Positions 52,160 through 62,314 of a DNA stretch of 64,000 bases are shown here, piece after piece. The stretch spans positions 19,809,674 through 19,873,673 of the forward strand of contig NC_052400.1 in the NCBI RefSeq assembly GCF_009389715.1, written 5' to 3'. The translations under genes and the position numbers were made by a program. Under the pieces are notes generated by a model, which ran no database searches, had not been told where the DNA came from, and saw only the letters and a list, made by a program, of their open reading frames with translations. The stretch is from Phoenix dactylifera (taxonomy: Eukaryota > Streptophyta > Magnoliopsida > Arecales > Arecaceae). Within the stretch, counting starts at the first letter, position 1; each line of letters begins with the position of its first letter.

Positions 52160-52250
52160 GAAGCATGTAATAAAACTCCGAGGGGGGCCACGCTGAGATT
52201 TTTTAGCCATTCATACCGAAAAAGGCCACGCTGAGATCTTTTAGCCATTC
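52160..52250. repeat. 38-bp duplication
   Basis: The phrase 'ggccacgctgagat' followed by 'cttttagccattcatacc' (first copy with 'ttttt') occurs twice, near 52,186 and 52,226. Confidence 0.8.
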
Positions 52251-52339
52251 ATACCAAGATTATTTCGGTTGCTCCTAATCTAGAGTTATCTCAGCCATGC
52301 ATAAGCACAACTATGTGGTAGGCAGCGTTTCACATCACA

Positions 52340-52995
52340 ACTAGTTGTGGGCGGCTGGTCATTGGATCAGAGCCCACGCCCCAAAGGCAGCTATTTGCGC
52401 TAATCTTCCTCTAAACCAGCTAAAGTTCTCTTCATTTCTACTCGTAAATCCAGTTTTACTTTTGGTAGCTGTGGAGAAGAGACAAATGAACGCCAAACTT
52501 TGCTACTTCCCCGAGCTTTCTTCTCTCTCTTTTTCCTTGGGCTACGCTGCTTTAGACAAGTGCAATAAAACTAGTCAAGAAAGCCCTGCTCAAGAAAAAA
52601 AAGCAAGAGCCTTTTTGAATCGTAGATCCCTGCTTTTCTTTTGCTTCGAGTTGACAACGCATGCTTGCGGACTCTGAGGGCTAATGCCGATGGCATCGCT
52701 TTTCCTTGCGTTCACCACGGTGCGGTTACTGGATTACAATACCACTAGTGTTTTAATTGGGAAAGCAAAAAGGCCTCGTTGCCGCCCACTTAACCATACA
52801 ACTTTCTTTGCGAGCCAATTAGCGAAGGGCTCGAACCTGGTCCTACCACCCTGTGACTCCTCCCTTAAAGCTATAATTTTAGCTGTAGTAGCCATTGATG
52901 CAGGAAGATCTAGCCACGTGCCTACGACACCATTGCCTCTGGGTGGGCCCAAACCGAGCCTGGGCCAAAATGCCTCAGGGTTCAGACTCTAGACA
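52340..52995. other. Possible organelle-derived (mitochondrial-like) insertion
   Basis: Base composition is more balanced than that of the flanks, and there are two long plus-strand open frames (52,345-52,677 and 52,684-52,992) without family similarity. The texture resembles plant mitochondrial spacer DNA. This is an impression only. Confidence 0.25.
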
Positions 52996-53164
52996 CTGGG
53001 CACGGCTCGTGGGTCTCTATTCTGAGCCCCAGGCGAAATAGTTGCAGATCAGGCCTTATGGGCCATTGGGCCTGCCTAACCCATTGACATCTCTGAATAT
53101 GCTTGCATACTTGAGAAGGTTTCGATTTGAGGGTTATTGGATTTTTTTTTTCCGACAAGACAAG

Positions 53165-53588
53165 TGTGAGGACTTATGTGGGCATATATTTAGTCCCACG
53201 CCGATTATTCGCTGGATAGCTTTGGGGTACTTATATAGGATCAAGGAGCCTAAATAATACCTTTCGGCCAGATCATTGATTGTTACAAATAGTATCAGAG
53301 CGGATCCGACCCATAACCTATGTGAACTAGGAAACATTACAACACGGATCTATTGGTGCTGACATGGGCCGATTGTGGTACTTGTAATTATATTTGAATG
53401 GATTTAAACTCTTAGCTTAATGAGGATGTCAGAGCTTAAACAAGAAGAGTATGTGAGAAGCTGTGCAGATATGTGTTCAATTCTACATCGGTTATTTGTT
53501 AGATAAATTTTGGATGACTATATAGGATCAAGGAACTCAAATAATATCTTTCGGCTAGCCTTTTTAAGCGAGGTTTGGGGTTATCACA
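53165..53588 (+). mobile_element. TRIM element, plus orientation
   Basis: The left LTR is 53,165-53,287 (TGTGAGGAC...GTTACA) and the right LTR is 53,452-53,588 (TGTGAGAAG...ATCACA). A primer-binding-like 'aatagtatcagagcg' directly follows the left LTR. Flanking 5-bp repeats are ACAAG and AAAAG. It is the same family as the copy at 51.4 kb in the opposite orientation, non-coding and old. Confidence 0.82.
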
Positions 53589-55359
53589 AAAAGTTTATCA
53601 GGTTAGTCTCAAATATGGCTCATTTTAAATTGATAAATTATTGAATAATTGATAATAAATTAACATGATATCCAATTTGTGTTTGTTAAAGTTTATACAC
53701 GTTAAGATATAAGAGTAATGTTTAGAAAACTTGCATGTGTTAACTTCACGCTCTTAGCACCACACCCACTGCATCACCTCAAGCTTTATCCTTTTCTAGA
53801 AGCTGCTGCTACTCATAACTAGATGAGCCTATGATAACCTTGATCTTCCATACCAAAAAAATTCAATCATATCTTTTGTTATTTTTTTATCCTCTCCCCT
53901 GCAAGTAATCCTCACTTATATATTTGACCTAAGCCATGTTAATATCTATTTAAAACCCTCCTTTCAAGAAGAATAGTCCGTCCCTATCAAGCCATGATAC
54001 CGTTAGCTGTAGGGTCTTTATTCCTCTCTCCCATCCTTTCGCGCGCTCCTCTCTTTTAATTGCTTCAAGAATCAGGCTTATATAACTAGGCTTCATTCGT
54101 TTGGACCCTATTAGATCTGGAACACATTTTTTAAAACTTCAAATTTAGTCCCTTAAATGTAAAACTGACCCTCAAAAAGATTGCATTTGATTCTAATGTC
54201 GAATAAGTTGGATTTTTAAGAGTTTGAATCTTGAATTTGGATTGTTCATCGTTAAGTTTGGAACGAGTGTGTCAGTTAATTTGAATATGGCATTATCCTA
54301 TTATAGCAAACCCCCACCAAAATCATAATTGAGCATTATAATAATTATAGTGGCCATTATTTCTCTCAAAAAAAAATGTTAAAAATTAATATTAAAAAAA
54401 ATACTATATCTATGATTGTTATAATGGTTTTACAAAATAATAGTTAATAATGAAAAAATTAATGATGGCATCTTTCCTTCAATTTATTAGATGAAACGAC
54501 ATGGAATAGACTCCTAGGCCGCCATCATATAGACGTTGGCACTCTGCCATTTCCCCACCTCTCTTAGAAAAAGTTTTTAAACATATGCTCAAGCTTCAAC
54601 AAAATTTTTTTCGAAAGAATAGTGTTAAACATAAGATAAGCTGAAATAGAGCTAAAGACAACGTCTAAAATAATATGTTATCCCGTTTCCCACAGCCAAA
54701 ACATTATTTATACTCATTAACTGTTACTTCTCTAAAATATATATATATATATATATATTATTTTTAATATTAAAATAAGTATTAAAATAATGGTTATTAT
54801 AGCATTGTTATAGCAAGAAGTACAAGTGAAAATGATAAATATCATATATGTTATAACGGTTTATTATAATAAAAAATAAAAAATAGTGACCGCTGTTTCC
54901 TGATGTATTGTCTTACGCAAATGGAAGGGTCATCGTGTCACGCTGTTTTCGAAAGCAGGCAACAGCCGGAACACAATGTCCGGTACAACCCGCACAACGC
55001 CCATCAACGGTCGTTTGGCCTCCACCAATACAAGTATAATCGTATAATTACAGAGAGCTGCCACGTGTATGATTGTATGCGCTCAGGTACTCCGCCACTC
55101 CACCAAGAATACCGTATCTCCCCAACTCGTCATCCGCGTCGCCTTCTTCCCTCTCCGTTGTCGATGGACTCCAGGACCTCGACCCCAACCTTGCGCCCTC
55201 TCCCTCCCCGCTTCCCCTAAAAATCTCCCTCTCCTCCCTCCTAAACCCTAGGCCGCGATCTCTCCTCCATCAAGTAACCATTACAATCGGAATCCTTCCC
55301 ATTTCCCCTGATCTCCGGCCTTCGGTCTCCACGTCATCCCGAGATTCCTCTCTCGTTCG

Positions 55360-55360
<1 letters not shown>
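53589..55360. other. Upstream region of the kinase gene, intergenic
   Basis: An AT-rich stretch gives way to a CT/CC-rich leader-like region from about 55,090. No convincing TATA box was found. An AT-rich MITE-like repeat lies at about 54,295-54,900. Confidence 0.5.
54295..54900. repeat. AT-rich MITE-like repeat, related to 4.25-4.68 kb
   Basis: It starts 'tatagcaaaccccca' and contains 'atagtggccattatt', both shared in inverted orientation with the repeat at 4.25-4.68 kb. It includes an (AT)n near 54,738. Exact ends were not determined. Confidence 0.35.
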
Positions 55361-55391
<31 letters not shown>

Positions 55392-55401
55392 GGGGAGGGG
55401 G
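55361..55401 (+). repeat. G30 tract followed by AGGGGAGGGGG in the kinase 5' leader
   Basis: Thirty consecutive G (55,361-55,390) are followed by two more G runs, ending 88 bases before the kinase ATG. If transcribed it could fold into stacked G-quadruplexes in the 5' untranslated region. The exact length should be doubted because homopolymers are error-prone in assemblies. Confidence 0.9.
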
Positions 55402-55488
55402 TTCTATCTTTGCAGCGATCGAGCTAGGGTTTCGAGGAACCGGAGGGGAGTCTAGGGTTTTGAGGGGATGGGATTGGATGGGTGAAGG

Positions 55489-58400
55489 ATGCCGGAGCTC
55501 CGCAGCGGAGTGCGCCGGGGCCGGGCACAGCCGAATCCGATAGTCCGGGCAGAGAAGCCAGTCGCCGGAAGGAGGAGGAGGGCGGTGAGGAACAGGCAGC
55601 AGGCGGTGGGGGGCGATGAGAACGTGGTGACGAGGTCGGCCGAGCGGAAGGAGGAGATCAGGTTTCTTGAGGGCGGAGGGGAGATCGGGGAGAGGAGGAT
55701 GGATGAGTTTGACTGTGGTGCGAGGAGCGCTGATAAGCTTCCTGGCGGGGAGGATGAGGGGAGCACTGCGCCGATCCCAGAAAAGGTAACCATTTCTTCT
55801 TTGAACAAGAATTCCTTTTGATTTTTAGCAATGTTTTCATCGATGTACAACAAATGTTGCAGCGGGGATTTCGCAAGTTTGGTTCGCATTAAAAATGCTA
55901 ACCTGTCCTTTCCAAGAAAAAAAAAAGAATTGTATCTTGTTTCATCTTGTGGTTCATTTCTCCGGGACTGAATGACTGGTTTAGGCACCCCCAGCCATTC
56001 TTTTCAGAGTTTTTCCTCTTTTGTACGGAATTTCCCCCTTCAATCTGGCTTTCACTTGTTTGATTTCGGATTCTTGGTATCAACAAATTTGTTCTTCTAA
56101 CTTTTTGCCTGGAGGGAAGATATTAAAAAAAATGAAACAACCATCAGACACCAAACTATTTTTAACCAAACGAATACCGTTAACATGACGACAATGCCTC
56201 ATTTAACATTTAGTATTTATGAGTTTAAGGTCCATCAAGAACCATATCTTCTGTCATGGTGAACTCCAGAAATTACTCAAACTACTTGTCTTATAATCTT
56301 TTATTAATGCTATTTTAAACTCTGCTAAATGCCCCATTTAAGGTTTCCTTCTTTCACAAATGCAGCTCATTTTCTGCTCATGCACATTCTATTTGGCTGA
56401 AGAACATTTATTATAAGATTCATGTCTAGAATAAGTTTCTTAGAATATTTACTTATGCAGAATTTGACAAGAAATTCTAACTGGTTATAGCCTATAGTCT
56501 GATAAGTCCACAAAGATGATATACCTTTTTTGGACCCTTGAGTCTTCAAAGCCAATTTATGTTCTATCTTTGAATTGCTCATTATATGTGCTGGCATATC
56601 TATATTATAGCTTGATATATTTTCTTTTCATGTGTCACTCTTTTCTATTTCTCCCTCTTTTTTAATCACCATTCTTGTAATTTTTCTAAAGAAGTGGAGA
56701 AATGAAATGCAGTCGAACAAAATATAGTTAATCATTATAATATTTTTATTAAAATTTCATTGATGCAATGTCTAGTTGGATTTATTATAAGAGCGTAGAC
56801 AAGGTGAGCATTCAATAGTGGTGAGACTTATGAAAAGAAATTAACCAGATTCATGCAAATAAGGTAATCATTAAATATAAATGAGACTTATAAGGAGAAC
56901 ATTAAGAGGGATCAGATAAGTGAGTAGGGGAGCAAGTGGATCTGCGGCAATACTACCTAGACACTTGGCATGTGTTCCAAGTATTTAGGTGTCGCTGAAT
57001 TCTTGGAACTTTAACCTCCGAAAATCCAGACATGGCTTCAGTTGCATACAATAATGATGGCGGAAAAGAACATTTTAAACTTTATTGGGGTTTTAAAAGG
57101 CGGTTACGATATGTGGGTGAGCAAGGGACCATACTGTGTATGTAAGTATTCGGTTGCAAATGTAAATTGGGGCTTGTCCTAGTGGGCACGCTTGTTTGCT
57201 TAGTGACTAAAGGTTTTAGTTTTATTTCTTGAATGGTGCATCCCAAAGAATTAGGATTTGGGTGGCTATAGTTCAGGCAGGCATCCTCTCCCCTTATCTA
57301 AAAAAATAATAAATAAATAAAATATATTAAATATAATAAAAGAAAGGGTAAACATTTTTTTGGATAAATAATAGCAATATTAGTGATAACAACCAATAAT
57401 TAGTGTTTAGTACCTAATACTAATGACCAAATAGTAATAGTTACAACACAACTAATATGTTAGTATTATTAATAGCTATATTTAGAGAGGGTGGGCTTTG
57501 GTGCAATGGTAAGGTTGCTCCACTGTGATATAAAAGTCTTGTGGGCCCCCGTCAATTTCTTTAAGTTTCATTTTTGTGAACGTACTCCTCAGGTGGGATA
57601 CTTAGTATGTTAGCTACAACACTGCACGGGTCGATACACACAACGCCTAGTATCCATCGTTTACGGTTAGGACTACTGGGGTATCTAATCTCATTTACTC
57701 CCCTAGCTTTCGTCTCTCAGTGTCAGTGTCAGTGTCGGCCCAGCAGAGTGCTTTCGCCATTGGTGTTCTTTCCGATCTCTACGCATTTCACCGCTCCACC
57801 GAAAATTTTCTCTATTGGCTTTGCTAGGCTAGTTATCTGAAGTCAAGCCTTGGACTTAGAATGAAATTGTGACCCATCTTTGGTTGAAAGCCTGGCTCCT
57901 TCATAGTCCGCAGCAGATAGAAGAAGGGTAGGTTTGTGATTCATACCATATGGCTTGCTATTTCATTCGGTTTGAAACATAAAAACAACCTCTCCAAGGG
58001 TAGGGTTGCGTGCATCTGATGCTCCCCAAACCTTGCCATGGCAAGAGCCTCGCGTACTAGGATGTTCTTTTTATTAATAGCTATATGCGGCTTTGTAGAA
58101 ATCAACATTCAGCCTAACCTTAGCTTAAACCTGCTCCATCTTTAAGAGCTCACATGAGAGTAGGCTGATATGTGCCTGCACAATACTGTGGACCACATTT
58201 TTGGTTCATATAGGAAATGTGGCGCAGTCAAGTAATTGCATCTGCATAGGCGGCTAAATGGCATCCACATAGGCGCATTGCATTTTGAAACACTGAATTT
58301 TATTGTAAAGCTTTTATTTAGGTAATTCTAAAGTAGGTTCTAGGGTCTTGTTTTAACTAGGATTAGTGTGCAACAGTCCTACTTTTGGTTCTTCTAACTT

Positions 58401-61400
58401 TTTGCCTGCAAGGAAGATATAAAAAAAAAAATGAAACAACCATCAGACACCAAACTATTTTTAACCGAATGAATACCGTTAACATGACGACAATGCCTCA
58501 TTTAACATTTAGTATTTATGAGTTTTAGGTCCATCAAGAACCATATCTTCTGTCATGGTGAACGTCCAGATATTACTCAAACTACTTGTCTTATAATCTT
58601 CTATTAATGCTATTTTAAGCTCTGCTAAATGCCCCATTTAAGGTTTCCTTCTTTCACAAATGCAGCTCATTTTCTGCCCTTGATCATTCTATTTGGCTGA
58701 AGAACATTTGATTATATGATTCATGTCTAGAATAAGTTTCTTAGAATATTTACTTATGCAGAATTTGACAAGAAATTCTAACTGGTTATAGCCTATAGTC
58801 TGATAAGTCCACAGAGATGATATTACCTTTTTTGGACACTTGAGTCTTCAAAGCCAATTTATGTTCTATCTTTGAATTGCTCATTATATGTGCTGGCATA
58901 TCTATATTATAGCTTGATATATTTTCTTTTCATGTGTCACTCTTTTGTATTTTTCCCTCTTTTTTTAATCACCATTCTTGTAATTTTTCTAAAGAAGCGG
59001 AGAAATGAAATGTAGTCGAACAAAATATAAGTAATCATTATAATATTTTTATTAAAATTTCATTGATGCAATGTCTAGTTGGATTTACTATAAAAGCGTA
59101 GACAAGGTGAGCATTTAATAGTGGTGAGACTTATGAAAAGAAATTAAGCAGATTCATGCAAATAAGGTAATCGTTAAATAGAAATGAGATTTATAAGGAG
59201 AACATTAAGAGGGATCAGATAAGTGAGAAGGGGAGTAAGTGGATCTGCGGCAATACTACCTAGACACTTGGCATGTGTTCCAAGTATTTAGGTGTCGCTG
59301 AATTCTTGGAACTTTAACCTCCGAAAATCCAGACATGGCTTCAGTTGCATACAATAATGATGGCGGAAAAGAACATTTTAAACTTTATTGGTGTTTTAAA
59401 AGGCGGTTACGATATGTGGGTGAGCAAGGGACCATACTGTGTATGTAGGTATTTGGTTGCAAATGTATATTGGGGCTTGTCCTAGTGGGCACGCTTGTTT
59501 GCTTAGCGACCAAAGGTTTTAGTTTTATTTCTTGAATGGTGCATCCCAAAGAATTAGGATTTGGGTAGCTATAGTTCAGGCAGGCATCCTCTCCCCTTAT
59601 TTAAAAAAATAATAAATAAATAAAATATATTAAATATAATAAAAGAAACGGTAATCATTTTTTTGGATAAATAATAGCAATATTAGTGATAACAAATTAG
59701 TACCTAATACTAATGACCAAATAGTAATAGTTACTATACAACTAACATGTTAGTATTATTAACAACTATATTTAGAGAGGGTGGGGTTTGGTGCAATGGT
59801 AAGGTTGCTCCACTATGATATAAAAGTCTTGTGGGCCCCTGTCAATTCCTTTGAGTTTCATTCTTGTGAACGTACTCCTCAGGCGGGATACTTAACGCAT
59901 TAGCCACAACACTGCACGGGTCGATACACACAGCGCCTAGTATCCATCGTTTACGGCTAGGACTACTGGGGTATATAATCCCATTTACTTCCCTAGCTTT
60001 CATCTCTCAGTGTCAGTGTCAGTGTCAGTGTCGGCCCAGCAGAGTGCTTTCGCCGTTGGTGTTCTTTTCGATCTCTACGCATTTCACCGCTCCACTGAAA
60101 ATTTTCTATGTCAACTTTGCTAGGCCAGTTATCTGAAGTCATGCCTTGGACTTAGAATGAAATTGTGACCCATCTTTGATTGAAAGCCTGGCTCCTTCAC
60201 AGTCCGCAGTAGATAGAAGAAGGGTAGGTCTGTGATTCATACCATATGGCTTGCTATTTTATTCGGTTTGAAACATAAAAATAGCCTTTCCAAGGGTAGG
60301 GTTGCATGCATCTGATGCTTCCCAAACGGGCCGGTACGACATACCCTGATATGCAGCTTTGTAAAAATCAACATTCAACCTAACTGTTAGCTTATACCTG
60401 CTCCATCTTTAAGAGCTCACATGATAGTAGGCTGTTATGTGCCTGCACAATGCTGTGGACCACATTTTTGGTTCATATAGGAAATGTGGCGCAGTCAAGT
60501 AATTGCATCCGCATATGTGGCTAAATGGCATCCACAGAGGCGATCACGTGCATTGCATTTTGAAACACTGAATTTTATTGTAAAGCTTTTATTTAGGTAA
60601 TTCTAAAGTAGGTTCTAGGGTCTTGTTTTAACTAGGATTAGTGTGCAACAGTAGTCCTACTTTTGGTACATATTGGGTTGGATTTTAGGTGTCAACCTCT
60701 ATATAGGATAATGTGCAATTCTGAATTCTGCAATTTAGGGAAGATCTTGGTTGTCCATGTAAAGATTGGATATTATTTTTCAAGAGTTCTAGTTTACTTG
60801 TAAATCAAGTTGTGTAAAAAGCTAGGTAGGCCCTATGGTTGGTCATCAGGGGTATGCATGTGTACTATTGGAATGAATGAATGGTTTCTATTGGCCATGT
60901 TCAGCCCTTTATATCCTCTCTCTCTTCCCCTCCTCCTTGATTACCCTTATCTACTTCTATTTTTTCAAATTTTTACTAACATAATCTATCCTTCCATTCT
61001 TCTAAACCTCACTTTTCCTCACATTTTCTGCGGAAGTTAACTTGTGCTAGCTAAATTTTCTGTTGTACGATTATTACAGACAATCACCAATTGAGATATT
61101 ACATTTAGAAACTGATTCTTAGGATCCATATATCCTCTCAAAGCATAAACCGTAATTTTCTTGGACTTTATGGTCTTAATATCATAGGAACTGTGCATTT
61201 TAGGAAAGATTTTGGCTAGAGACTGAATAATTGCTTTCCAAGAGTTCCAGGTTACTTGTGAATCTAGTCATGTAAGAGCTATCAAAGGGCCCTATAGCTG
61301 GCCATTAGAAGTATACTGCATGAACTATTTCAATGAATGAAAGGTTTCAGTTGGCCATGTTCAGCCCTTTCTATTCTCTTTCTCTTCCCCTCCTTGATCA

Positions 61401-62254
61401 CTCGCATCTACCTTTATTTTTTCTGATCTTTACTAATATTATCTATCCTCCCACTCTTCCAAACCTCAGTTTTGCTCTTATTTTCTGCATAAATTGACTT
61501 CTGCTAGCTAAATTTCTGTTATGAGATTATTACAAACAATCACTAATTAACATATTATGTTTAGAAACTTACTCTTGAGATCCATATCTCTTCTAAAAGC
61601 CTAAAACATAATTTTGTTGACCTTTATGGTTTTTAAGATTAGTTAAATCACCTCTTCTGCCCTGTTTTCTGTAATATGACAACAAGGTGATTTCTTCACT
61701 TAAATCCTTGTTTAGTCCCTTCCTGAGGTGCACCTATTGCCTTCGCAGGCCACCCTTAAATGGTCCTGCATCAAATTCAATCTATAAAAAAAATAAGTAT
61801 CTTAAGATATGCTGATGACTAGTTAAGATCCCTTTTTCAATAGGCCTTACATTTATGCCAGATTAACATTAAATAAAAATAGGTGTTACATCTCCGTAGA
61901 AAACTCTACACTTTAAAACTAGTACTGTTAGTGGTAATATGGTTGCAAACTCAAGTGTCATCAAATGCGATAAGGTGCTTTTTGATAAGACACCCAAAAA
62001 AGTGCGAAGTACCTACAATTCTAGCAGATGTGAGACACACCAAATTTGTAGTATAATGGTTTGCCATATTATGTTGTATTAAAGTGCCTAAAAGTATTTT
62101 TACACTTCAAAATTTTCAATTAAGAGAATTAAGATCTACCCTGATTAATTAGGTTATATGATAGAGAGGGAGGGTGACAAGAGTGGAATCTTTTCTAGAG
62201 TTCAGTTATATCAAAAAAGAGGGCTAAGATTAGTATTGATTAATTAGGACTGAC

Positions 62255-62314
<60 letters not shown>

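Larger units (their letters stand above)
56091..60666. repeat. 2.3-kb tandem duplication within kinase intron 1
   Basis: Copy A (56,091-58,387) and copy B (58,388-60,666) abut exactly: A starts 'gttcttctaactttttgcc', and both end '...gtcctacttttg'. They agree over nearly their whole length with scattered substitutions, estimated by eye at a few per cent. Differences include about 15-20 bp ('aaccaataattagtgttt' region near 57,388) missing from B and a replaced segment near 60,325 in B. Both carry the same plastid 16S piece, so the plastid insertion predates the duplication. Confidence 0.95.

Noticed and set aside
57538-57813. Functional or bacterial rRNA gene or contamination
   Set aside because: Only about 275 bp is present, mutated, duplicated in tandem and embedded in a plant SINE and intron.
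57607-57840. Open frame over the plastid 16S piece as a protein gene
   Set aside because: It is the reverse complement of rRNA sequence; the frame is accidental.
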